A stretch of DNA of 64,000 bases from Argentina anserina (Eukaryota > Streptophyta > Magnoliopsida > Rosales > Rosaceae). Shown here piece after piece: positions 37,577 to 47,579 of this stretch; position 1 is the stretch's first letter; every line of letters starts with the position of its first letter. Position numbers and translations under genes: made by a program. The stretch is taken from the NCBI RefSeq assembly GCF_933775445.1, contig NC_065877.1, positions 31,000,001 to 31,064,000 on the forward strand, in the 5' to 3' direction. The notes under the pieces were generated by a model that saw only the letters and a program-made list of their open reading frames with translations, did not search any database and was not told where the DNA came from.

Positions 37577-38923
37577 ATGAACAATCCAGGTCATGATGAT
37601 GAAGTTGACGAAGAGATATTCTTGCGAGCTGTGCAACTTAATGCTCTACTGATTCAACATTATTATGAGAAGTATGTCCACAAAACTCCTTGTACGACAT
37701 CTGAACAAACAGGTTATAGGTGGATGATGGAAGTTTTATGTGGGAATGAAACCCGGTGTTATAATGCTTTTAGAATGCAAAATGACGTATTTTATCGCTT
37801 ATGTACTGATTTAGAAGTTATTAACAAGGAGTTGTTAGGTTCAAATAGAACTAGTCATATGGAGGTCGTGGGAATGTTATTGTATTTGTTAGGACAATGA
37901 TGTGGAATTAGATCGGTAGGAGAACGATTTCAGCATTCCAGTGAAACCGTGTGTAGATATATTAGTGAAGCAATGGATCTAGTGTGTGAGCTAAGTAAAA
38001 AAATAATTAAGCCAGAGGATCCTGAATTCAATGGTGTTACACCAGAGATAATGAGGGATAGAAGATATTATCCATATTTTAAGGTAATTTTATTGTTTGC
38101 TTACAAATATTAGACAATATAATTATTTATAGTAATTTTCAAATAACAACATTATTCACAGGATTGCATTGGGACTATTGATGGAGTGCATATTTCTGCT
38201 TTAATTTGCGATGACGAAAAAACTCCATACATTAATAGGAAAGGATTTCCATCACAAAATGTTATGGCGGTATGCAATTTTGATATGCAATTTATCTTTG
38301 TATGTGCGGGTTGGGAATGGTCAGCTCATGATACAAGAGTATTACAATCGGTTCCTCGAAATCCTAATATGAACTTTCCTCATCCTCCACCAGGTAATAT
38401 ATTTAATTTTAGTCAAAAATTTCATTTCAATTCATGCTTCAAATGACATTTTCACAAATTTTATTACATGATAATTTTGTAGGAAAATATTATGTTGTGG
38501 ATTCAGGATATCCCACTCTGCCATGGTATTTGGGACCTTATAAAGGGCCACCACAACACTTCCAACAATATCGTGGCCGAGAACTAAGAAATAAAAGAGA
38601 ACTATTTAACCAAGCACACTCTTCACTTAGAGGAGTTATAGAACACTCATTTGGAGTTTGGAAAAAAATGGAAGATTTTAAAAGACATGCAAGGATATTC
38701 ATTCGAGAAACAAGTGAAGATTGTCATCGCTACTATGACACTTCATAATTATATCCGAAGATATGCACATCGTGATAGACATTTTGTCCGAGGCGAAGAA
38801 AGGGAAGGTGGTGGAGATGAGGAAGATGATGATGATGATGATGAACAAAATCATCATGGCGCACAAGAAATTGATATATTAAGAGACATGATTGCTCAAA
38901 GTTTGATGAATGCACGTGATTGA
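37577..38923 (+). pseudogene. PIF/Harbinger transposase (HARBI1-like DDE nuclease), broken
   Basis: Reads as three exons, 37577-38083, 38162-38393 and 38483-38923, with clean GT-AG introns. The catalytic triad region is recognisable: first Asp in GTIDGVH, second Asp in VVDSGYP, and Glu in GVIEHSFGVWK. At the start, the helix-rich FRMQNDVFYRLC and GERFQHSSETVCRYI segments match the family. Damage: an in-frame TGA at 37898-37900 (probably CGA to TGA after loss of a CpG) and a frameshift in the A run near 38662-38670, after which the frame changes to one reading KQVKIVIATMTLHNYIRR. The tail is acidic (a run of Asp). An in-frame ATG supports the start; the stop at 38921-38923 is the family's usual end. 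Confidence 0.88.
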
Positions 38924-39436
38924 GTATTTATGTATTGACATGATCCTAATCAGAACCAAATTATCAATATCAGAGTATATTGGTTTAAGATAATTTTAAA
39001 ATTATCCAATATTAATATGCCATATATTTTTAGGCATTGTTTTAAACTAAAATTAACTAAAAATTATCGTACATGTTTAAATTGGTCATTTGACAAATTA
39101 AAAGCATAAACTAATTTGAGTTTACCAAATGCTTTGCCATTACTTCTGTCACTAACAGCTACTTATATAAGCCAGTTTACCAAACAGTCTGCAACTTTAT
39201 TTATCAGCCACTTATTTTTAGAAATCAGTATAAACTGACTTTTTTTATAAGCCAAACTGTATCAAACACACCCTATGAAGACAGCTCTTTTGTAAAATAT
39301 GAAGCTGGGTGTCAAGTGTAATATGAGGGAGGGTCTCAATCCAAACCCCAATCCCAATTTTCCCAAAATAATAACAAGTGAGATCCCCGTAATCTCACTA
39401 ATATCCACTTTACATAATCTAAAACTAAGAAGATTA

Positions 39437-39820
39437 TCAATACGATTGATTCTTCAAAGGGGCTCCTAACTTGACAAGCTTGCTCCAATTTACGATCTCT
39501 TTGAGGGCGTTCCACTGCTCAATATTCCCAATCGGTTTCCTCAAAGGATTATCGCATTTCCTCCTCTCATGAGTTTTTGGAAGACTAACAGTCATTGTGA
39601 AATCCTCATCGATCAGATCCTTGAACAGAGCTTCCCACTCTTGCTTGTTTGAAACCGGCAGCAGCAATGGATTGTTAGCCTTGGCCCTCGTTCTGGAAAC
39701 TAGAGGGAAGTCATCAGAGATTGGATTCCTCCTTCCGTCTACTTCAAGTTAAGCACCGGCCGTCTCTCTCATCACTTCATCTTCTTCTGGCAAAGGCAGC
39801 GAAAAACCCTTGACAGACAT
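39437..39820 (-). pseudogene. Unidentified minus-strand ORF with an in-frame stop
   Basis: From ATG at 39820 the minus strand reads 127 codons to a stop at 39437, interrupted only by TAA at 39749-39751 (codon 24). The readable part is hydrophilic with Trp and Lys (QEWEALFKDLIDEDF, EQWNALKEIVNWSKLV). I do not recognise the family. A tatatagag motif at about 39925-39934 lies upstream in the right place for a TATA box. It is either a recently broken small gene, or it starts at the internal Met (39667, 76 aa), or it is spurious. An intron removing the stop would have to be implausibly short (about 18 nt). Confidence 0.4.
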
Positions 39821-40228
39821 ATTAATATGATACTGAGAATTACTACAAGACTTGCAGATTTCGAACACAGAGAAATGAAGCAGAAGAAGAGTTGTGGATG
39901 AACCCAAATGGGTGAACTACTCTTATATAGAGTTCGTGTTTTCCTGTAGCATTTGGAAATACAAATCCAAATCCTAATCCTCATCTGAATTGGGAAATTT
40001 CCGATTCCTAATTGGTTTCGGGGTGTCGAAGTGGATTATCACGGAGATGCTTCTGTTCAGTTGCGTTCAATTTTGCTCCTGGTTTCCGACGAAGAATGAT
40101 TTATTAATATAACCCGTATATTCCTGTTATTTACATTATTGCCATTCCTTTATCTCATCAGGTGCGACGCGTCATATATCCCACGCGCTTCACATAATAG
40201 TCTCCGATTCCAATCCCAATTCCTTATC

Positions 40229-40242
40229 AAACCCTAAAACCC
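40229..40242 (+). promoter_or_regulatory. Telo-box (AAACCCTAA) upstream of ESS-2 gene
   Basis: aaaccctaaaaccc lies about 85 bases before the start codon. Telo-boxes near the transcription start are common in plant genes for translation and RNA processing, which fits a splicing-factor gene. Confidence 0.6.
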
Positions 40243-40324
40243 AAATTAATCCTTCCCCATTGAATTCCAGCATCAAACTCTTCTTCATCCCAAACCCGAA
40301 CCCTAGTTCCCCACCTCCTCAACA

Positions 40325-41818
40325 ATGCTCGGAACTCCGGGTCGCTCCCCCCGCCACCTCTCCTCCCCTACCCCCTCTGCAATTTCCGATTACTCCACCT
40401 CCTCCGCCGCCGTCGCCACCACCCCCAGAAACCCTAGCGGCGGCGCCTACCCGAAGGTCCTCGACGAAGACACTTACGTCGCCGTCCTCGAGAAAATCAT
40501 CGAGCGCGACTTCTTCCCCGACCTCACGAAGCTCCGCGACCGCCTCGACTGGCTGGAGGCCATCAAGACCCGCGACCCGATCCGGATCCGAGATGCCCAG
40601 CTCCAGATCATCGAGCGACGCGGCCACAAGGCGACCCGCACCACTCCAAACCCTAGCGCCGCCAAAACCCCCGGCTCCACTTTCCTCCGCAGCTGCACGC
40701 CCCTCGATGACTTCGACAACAAAACCCCCATAGCCCCCGCCGCGGTCCCCACCGCCGCCGGAGTTGGCTCCGGCGGAGACGGGATTGAGGAGTCGCTGAG
40801 TTTGGACCAGTTTGTGAGGAGGTATACGAGTGAGGACAATGAGAGCTTCACGAAGATTCTGGAGAAGGAGAATAGGAAGAGGAAGGAGAGGTATGATTAT
40901 CTCTTGGAGGGCGAAAACTCCGATAAGGCGGCGGCGATTGAGGATGCGAAGAGGAATAGGATAACAGATGGATATGGAACTTCGGATCAGCCGATGAGTA
41001 CATTGGAAGGGTGGAAGTTTACGGCCAAGAATCTGTTAATGTACCACCCTGCCGACCGCGGTGAGGCGCCGCTGACGCTGGAGGAGCGGGCGGTGAGGAT
41101 GAAGAGCTTGGAGAAGGAGATTAGCCGCACCAATACGAGGTTTCATGGCAAGATGATGGATAGGCCGAGAGAGGAAGGGAGCTTTGAGGTGCTGTATGCT
41201 CCTGTGGCTGGGGGGACGCCCGTGATTATGGATAGAGACGGGGATAAGCTTAAGAAGTATGATTTGGATGATTTGAGGAAGACGCCGCCCAATCGCTTTT
41301 ATGTGGAGTCGGAGAAGAAGGCAGACAATGGGTATACCTTTGTGAAGACGCCGTCCCCTGCACCGGGGGTTGATGAGTCACCGTTTATAACGTGGGGTGA
41401 GATTGAAGGGACGCCGCTGAGGTTGGAGCAGGAGGACACTCCTCTTGATATTGGTGGGAGTGGAGGACCACATTTTAGGATTCCATGCCCGGGTTCGAGA
41501 GAGGAGAAGGCTTACTCACTGTCGAGAGTAGCTGCAAGGAAATTGAGGGAGAGGGAAAAATTGTTTCCGAAGCCGCCTTTGCCATCGCCTTCCAGAGCTG
41601 GTAGCGCCAGTCCAAGTGTGAGGACGCTCTCTCCTGCTGCGCAGAAGTTTGTAAGGAATGCAATTGCCAAGTCTTCGTCGACTGTTGATGAAACTCTTAG
41701 AGCCAGTTATCGAGGTTCAAGTCCTGGTCTGGCTACTCCTAAAGGTGGAAGGAGTGTGTCAAGGTTTAGTACTATGAAATCCAGATCACCTTCTGCAAGG
41801 GAGGGCTCACCTTGGTAA
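40325..41818 (+). CDS. ESS2: Splicing factor ESS-2 homologue (DGCR14/Es2 family)
   Basis: Nuclear protein of the Es2/DGCR14 family, associated with the late spliceosome (C complex) in animals. One intact exon encodes 497 aa, close to the family's usual 450-530. The opening is Ser/Pro/Thr-rich and low-complexity, then the conserved Es2 start LDEDTYVAVLEKIIERDFFP (about 43-62) followed by LRDRLDWLEA. Further conserved blocks are SLDQFVRRYTSEDN, the KENRKRKERYDYL helix, GWKFTAKNLLMYHPAD, NTRFHG, and near the C-terminus ITWGEIEGTPLRL, FRIP and SREEKAYSLSR. The tail is Ser/Arg-rich with SPS motifs that may be phosphorylated. The first 450 bases are strikingly GC-rich compared with the neighbours, and a spurious frame overlaps there. 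Start is the ATG at 40325. Confidence 0.95.
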   Translation: MLGTPGRSPRHLSSPTPSAISDYSTSSAAVATTPRNPSGGAYPKVLDEDTYVAVLEKIIERDFFPDLTKLRDRLDWLEAIKTRDPIRIRDAQLQIIERRGHKATRTTPNPSAAKTPGSTFLRSCTPLDDFDNKTPIAPAAVPTAAGVGSGGDGIEESLSLDQFVRRYTSEDNESFTKILEKENRKRKERYDYLLEGENSDKAAAIEDAKRNRITDGYGTSDQPMSTLEGWKFTAKNLLMYHPADRGEAPLTLEERAVRMKSLEKEISRTNTRFHGKMMDRPREEGSFEVLYAPVAGGTPVIMDRDGDKLKKYDLDDLRKTPPNRFYVESEKKADNGYTFVKTPSPAPGVDESPFITWGEIEGTPLRLEQEDTPLDIGGSGGPHFRIPCPGSREEKAYSLSRVAARKLREREKLFPKPPLPSPSRAGSASPSVRTLSPAAQKFVRNAIAKSSSTVDETLRASYRGSSPGLATPKGGRSVSRFSTMKSRSPSAREGSPW

Positions 41819-43690
41819 TTTGTAGTACTCTTTGTTTGATGTTTATCATACTGATTACTCTTGTATTTGGCACCAAATAAGCCTTCTCTTTTGAACTACA
41901 TATGTAAAAATTAGCTGATTGTCCTTTTGATGACAAGGAGTAAGTCTAATTGCGTGGTTTCACAGTATGAGTTTTATTGGTTTATTGCTACTCCATAATT
42001 TACTACTTATTTCACTCATGGATCTCTGTTAGCATTTCCTTGCATAGACTTTTCTTTATGTTGTTAAAAAAGAAATTAGGTTTCTTGATTTGCATATGTA
42101 CTACTGCACATGATCATTAATCTCCAATTGATAGTTGTGTCATAGGTAATGTTGTGACTGCATAGCATGAATCAGAATGTTGTAATAGATGTAGTTTCAC
42201 AATACTTACATTGAATTCCTCATATTAGTAGTGTTGCCGGTATTGATTCCTACTATTTGATGTGGATTGAAATCCCTTTGAAACATTTGCTCCTTAATGT
42301 GGATTGGCTGGAGTGGATAGTCATATCTGGGTGCATCTTAATGCCTTGTTGTATGGTCAGTCTATATGTTCATATGGTGTGTTCTATTGGAGACAATCTT
42401 ACCATCAAATAGGACATTATACTGTGGAATCAATCTCCTGAGATTGGCTTTCTGATCAAACTTCCACAAACTTGCATGAACTGGATATTGAAGTGTGCAT
42501 CTGCTACTTGTGTCCCGGATTCTTTTACAGGTTAGTAAAGTGTAGATTAGTTTCACATGTTCTCTCACTGGTTGCTTTTAAGGTCAATTACCTGGAAAGA
42601 TTGGTTTATACTTCATGTTATTTGTGATTCCTGACCTTTAATGAAGCAGCTAGACTCTAACTATTATTGAGGTGCTTCTGTTGCTCCAACAGATTAATAG
42701 GAAGGGAATAGGAGTGCCTTTATTTAGAAGTTTACGTTTTATGATTAAACAGGACATTAGAATCTAGGTATGGACCTGCATTGGCCTTTTTATCATGCTT
42801 CAACAAAGGTCTTCAAACTTCGTAGTTTAGATCATTTACTGCATGAATTCAATCAGGTTTGTATCTGTGATTCATGTGTGCTTGAATCTTTTACAGGTAA
42901 TTATAGATTCTTTTCACATGCTCTCTCACTGATTGCTTTTAAGGTCAATTGCCTGGAAAGACCGATTTATACCTTATGTTATCTGTGATCATAATTTATG
43001 ATGAAGCAACTAGACTTGTACCCTTTCGTGTGCTTCCGTTGGTCCAGCAGGTCTTTAACGAAAAAATCTGTTTCATCTTGCTCGTGTTTATGAGTTGATT
43101 TTTTTTCGGGTTCTTGCCAGCTTGCTTCTGGCTGACCGTCTTGAAAAAGTTTGTCAAATAGTTTGGAACCGTGTTATTCCATTCAGTGCAGCTCATGACG
43201 GGGACTTGGTTTCTCTGCTATAATCTGCATGACTTTTCATCTCAACCATGTTTGTATTTTGTGTTATAGAGAATTAAACCCCTACCATTGAGGTAGAAGC
43301 TCAGGCTCATGCTTCATAAGGTCATAGTTATTAAAAAAAAAAAAACTACTGTATCCCAGCGAGTTGCAGATGTTTGATTTTGCACGGAAAATATGTGACA
43401 TTGTGGAATAAGAGAGGCTCATTAATTCAAGCACTTGATGAGCAGCCATGGCAATCTCAAATAATCTTGAACCTTCCAATTGCAACTGCTGTTATACAAT
43501 TTGACATTTCACAAGACTTGGCAATTGGGATTCAATGCCTTTCTAACTAAGGGAAAAGAAAAAGAAGGATATTGTTTGGTATCAACTGGAACCTACTTGC
43601 AATGAGTTTAGTTTTCACACAACAATAATTCTATGGATAAGAGACAAGAAAAATCCAATTTCGGATAATCATAATTTGATTGTTTGGTCA
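41819..43690. other. ESS-2 3' flank and spacer with a diverged direct repeat
   Basis: No protein gene. Two diverged copies of a stretch of about 200-230 bp lie at about 42470-42700 and 42831-43060 (offset about 361); both contain ttttacaggt, tctctcactg, ttgcttttaaggtcaatt and cctggaaaga. The rest is AT-rich. Confidence 0.5.
42470..43060. repeat. Diverged tandem direct repeat, two copies
   Basis: The copies share ttttacaggt, ttttcacatg-like, ctctcactg, gcttttaaggtcaatt, cctggaaaga and gaagcaactaga-like blocks in the same order with an offset of about 361 bases. They include sequence resembling an exon-acceptor end (tttacag|gt), so they could be duplicated gene fragments, but neither encodes a frame. 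Confidence 0.65.
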
Positions 43691-43698
43691 ACAAGGGC

Positions 43699-43706
43699 TA
43701 TAAAAA
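43699..43706 (+). promoter_or_regulatory. TATA box of the WNK11-like gene
   Basis: tataaaaa stands about 30 bases before a pyrimidine-rich stretch that would hold the transcription start. The probable 5'UTR then contains an intron: donor cag|gtaccc after 43843, acceptor ttgcag ending at 44140, 14 bases before the start codon. Confidence 0.65.
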
Positions 43707-44154
43707 GCGCTGCCGTTGTGCACCATTTTCTTCTCCTAATCAAACACTGATTCTCTTTTTCTTTTGGTTTGCCCAAATCATATATACGTTCAAAGAATTT
43801 GACTTTGCTGCCCTTCAAGATTCTTCAACTCCTCAGTTCTCAGGTACCCTCCCTCTCTGTTAATGCATGTAAATCATATGCTGCTCTCTATATATAATAG
43901 CTTCAATTTGAGCCCTTATTCAATTCACATTGTGCTGTTCAAGCTAAGAAATTTCATACCCTTTTACGTAATTCTTAATCTTGGAGTGTTAATTAGCTTC
44001 TAGGGTCTTCTTAGAATTCGATTTTTCGAGGTATAATCGCATAAAGTTGTGAATTTTACTGTTTATTTCCATATGATCACATTATGGTAGTGGTGGCAAT
44101 GCTAGTTTTTAGTCTCAAGTGGTTTGTTGTAACTTTGCAGGTTGAATTGGGAAG

Positions 44155-45578
44155 ATGGCAGTTAAGGATACTAGTACATTTGATCCAGAATCCGAGCCCT
44201 TTGTGGAGGTTGATCCAACAGGGCGGTTCGGGAGGTATGATGTTCTGCTTGGCCAGGGTGCTGTCAAGAAGGTCTACAGGGCGTTTGATCAGCACCAAGG
44301 TACCGAGGTTGCATGGAACAAGGTGCGGTTGAGGAACTTCTGCGACAATCCAATGCTGTTGAATCACCTCTACGCCGAGGTTAAGTTGCTGCAGGAACTG
44401 GAGAATAAGTACATTATTGAGTGTTACAGTGTTTGGAAAGATGTGGAGCGTCACGCTTTGAATTTTATAACCGAGGTGTGTAATTCCGGGAATTTGAGGG
44501 ATTACAGGAAGAAGCATCGGCGTGTGAATATTAAGGCGTTGAAGAAGTGGTCTAAGCAGGTGCTTGAGGGATTGGAGTACCTGCATACTCATGAGCCGTG
44601 CATTATTCATAGGGATCTCAATTGCAGCAACATCTTCGTCAATGGGAATAATGGACAGGTAAATTTACTTTACTGGTCACGTAGGGATAAGGTGGATGGT
44701 GTTTCAATTGTTTGGTTGTATGTGACATGACAAGCACTAGGTTATAAGTTAGAGGAGCAGAAGTGGAGCTATATAGGGGCCTGGGGTGGCCCTGGTCCCC
44801 TCAAGCTTCCATTTTTAGAAGCTTACTTCTGCAATCCTAGCTCTGCTATGAGCTTCAGTGTTATATTTAGGCCTAGTCTTCCGAGGTGAAAATGAATTGG
44901 GGACTAAGGAGGTGGAATTCTGATATTCTGCATGTTTGGTTAACCTTGGAATCGTACATTACTATATCAGTTTATCTACATTCTTTACTGCATAATCATG
45001 ACCGATTGTAATTTAGAGTCTTTGATATGCATTCCAATATCTAGTTTTCCTGAAAAACAAGTAGTCCCTTGCTTGTTTCGACTGCAGAGTTCAACCTCTA
45101 ACAATAGAACAATGTAGCAAGTCAATCTTGGCTTTCTCTCATAATAATGCATAAATTTACAACCTCTAACCATGATGAATTTCATTTACAGGTGAAGCTC
45201 GGTGATCTGGGATTTGCAGCAATACTGGGGAGGAGCCACAAAGCACATACTGTTCTAGGGACACCTGAGTTTATGGCACCTGAGCTCTATGAGGAGGATT
45301 ACAATGAGATGGTGGACATATACTCGTTCGGGATGTGCTTGCTGGAGATGGTAACGATGGAGATACCATATAGTGAATGTGACTCCGTTGTCAAGATATA
45401 CAGGAAGGTCACAGCTGGTTTAAGGCCTGACTCCCTATCCAAGGTGGCTGATCCAGAGGTGAAGGCATTTATTGAGAAAGCCTTAGGCCAGCCGAGGGCA
45501 AGACCTACAGCCTCTGAGCTACTGAGAGACCCCTTCTTCCTTGAAGTTATTGCTGAAGAGCCTGATCCGAGCTCCTGA
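44155..45578 (+). CDS. WNK11: WNK-family Ser/Thr kinase, WNK11-like
   Basis: Small plant With-No-Lysine kinase, 296 aa, two exons (44155-44658 and 45192-45578, phase 0). The ATP-binding Lys is absent from subdomain II (VAWNKV, Asn55) and instead sits in the glycine loop GQGAVKKVY as Lys38, which defines WNK kinases. The catalytic loop HRDLNCSN gives Asp154; the metal-binding motif is GDLG (Asp173) instead of DFG, as in other plant WNKs. [11 protein letters not shown] and the [11 protein letters not shown] segment complete the kinase fold, which ends near 285 with PFFLEV. There is almost no tail after the kinase domain, which fits WNK11 rather than the long WNK1-type members. A 5'UTR intron is likely (43844-44140). 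Confidence 0.94.
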
Positions 45579-47579
45579 TGGCTTATCGAAGCTACTGGTG
45601 TTTTCAGACAGATCAATGCTTGGCTGTGGGGCTTAACTCTCATGTCTGAACTAGCAAATGAGGTTTTTCTGTTCTGAGGTAAAATGATGGTAGTATTGCA
45701 AACATTAGTTGTTAACCCCTTGTAGTTGGATTACACTCAAATTGAATTTAGTGCATTTATTTATATGTTTAGAGGTTTTTTTCACAAATTATTTATACAT
45801 GTGGAAGCCAGAAGTACTTTACTAACTTTAGTGTTAGAGCAAAATCAGTGACTCCCATGTTACGTCCCACATGTGATTATCATATCAGATTAATACTTTC
45901 TGGTTGAGAATAAAGCAGCAATCCCTTGACAGATCAAAAATAAATATGTATTTCTGCAACTTTAAAGGAATGTACTGCTTCAGCCGAAAGTATTATACCT
46001 GCATGTACTTTCTTTTGTTATTGTTGACCGTAGCTGTACTTCAGTTCTTGAGAGTTTGCTGTCTGCTTTCTTAGAGGTTAAACAATTATACATAATGTTA
46101 TGTTACATGAACATAAGCACTTGCATGGTTCTTGAAAATTGTAGGGTTCAGCAGAGCCGCGAGCAGAGGGACGTTATTTTGAATCCGGATCTTTGAAGCA
46201 GAATGGAGAATTCCTCATTTCTGGGTATCAGAAATATGCATTCAATATGATATAGCAACAGAACTAAGAACGGTTGCGTGGTAAAGGCTAAATGAAGTAT
46301 TACATTGTTGTGGACTCGATGAAGACTATTTCAGCTTTCAAGATTAGGCCATGGTTTAAAGATGTGTATAAAAGGAAGTATGAACTTGCAGAGGGTACAC
46401 TAAGCAAAAGTCGTTATTGGGATTGGATGTTGTTGGGAGAAAGCAAGCAATGCCCCTTCATCCAAAGCTCCCCAAAATTAAGTAAACGTGCCGTCTTGGG
46501 TGTTTGTGTTGCTACATCATTTCTAAACACCATGCTTCACCCTCACTCCGTCTTTTCCCCTTTATCATATTCTAGTCCTTTTCTCTCAAGTCTCAACTGC
46601 TAGTTTACTAGTTTATGTCTCATTCTTCCTTTTCTATTTCCCAACACATCATTTTGCAGATCTCCATCTCTAATTAACTAGACTTTTCATGAGGACATGG
46701 CAGTTAACCATTGTTATATGTATCTTCTAGTCCACCTAAAGGCTAAATAGCTTAAACCCCGTATCTTTAAGACCCTATTTCTGGAGTCACTAAATTTGGT
46801 CAATAGCCACCCAATTCAAATTAACCTTTTCATCCATGACATATCTTGTTCATGGAAATTATCAGCTCCATCTAACAACATCACTAAAACTATGCATCTC
46901 ATGATGTAAACACATGATACTATGACGTATCACGATATAACATGTTAGATTGTCTGACAACAGATCGTTTTTACAAGAACTACGAGTGAGATCAGATCAA
47001 CAAAGGTAAAGCTTTTCTAATTCGATGGGCATCAAATGAATTAGGATTTTCAATCAATTTTTGATGGTATACAATTTGTGGTTTGATACATGCATAAGGT
47101 CAAAACTTGCAATGCAAGCAAACCGCGTGGAAGGGGGTGGAAATTTACCATATTCTACATTGTAGTGACTAGTCATGACCCAAGTTGAATTGAATTAACT
47201 TCTCATCATTCGAGAACGTTTTTGAAGCCTTAAAATTTGGATATTGATCAGTGTTTCACTCGTGTGCATCTGACTTTGACCAGAAAAACTAAGCTGCACG
47301 AATGTATTTGTGGACAAAATTTCTAAAACCACCTCTTTTAAATCATTTTTCCCAATTCATCCCACTGGCTTTGTCATCAATTCATCAAATCTAGAAGCCT
47401 TACTATTTTCTTCGTTTTCTTCAGACAAGTTTAGAGCATTTTGTGGCAACTGGCTAAACCGAAGGCATTATATTATGAAGCATATGTTTGTGCTAGCTTG
47501 TTGACTTAAACTGACTCCTACTGCTTTCTGAAGTTTCAGTTTCTGTTTCTGTCTAAGAGCATTTTATGAGCTCTAGCAA
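45579..47579. other. WNK11 3' flank and AT-rich spacer
   Basis: Probable 3'UTR of the kinase, then AT-rich DNA with no recognisable gene or element. The ORF at 46292-46603 has no domain and I do not call it. The last 100 bases (CT-rich, gtttctgtttctg) are the likely leader of the NPH3 gene. Confidence 0.45.

Larger units (their letters stand above)
33288..39273 (+). mobile_element. PIF/Harbinger transposon, about 6 kb, degenerate
   Basis: The left end ggctgtgtttggtaagg and the right end, whose reverse complement is gggtgtgtttgatacag, are imperfect inverted repeats of the GGnnGTGTTTGG type that marks PIF/Harbinger. Both expected genes are inside and in the same orientation: a Myb/SANT-like ORF1 (36357-37197) and a DDE nuclease (37577-38923), both broken. 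Only TA is shared at the flanks, so the usual 3-bp TWA duplication is not clean. The 3 kb before ORF1 holds a CT microsatellite (33630-33664), a MITE-like stretch near 34577 and a 145-bp direct repeat. Right-end tandem motifs (accaaac) suggest subterminal transposase sites. Confidence 0.85.

Noticed and set aside
44084..44332. ORF overlapping the WNK11 start in another frame
   Set aside because: Begins in the 5'UTR intron and overlaps the kinase frame; kinase motifs decide the correct frame.
46292..46603. 103-codon ORF in the WNK11-NPH3 spacer
   Set aside because: No recognisable domain and composition like non-coding DNA.
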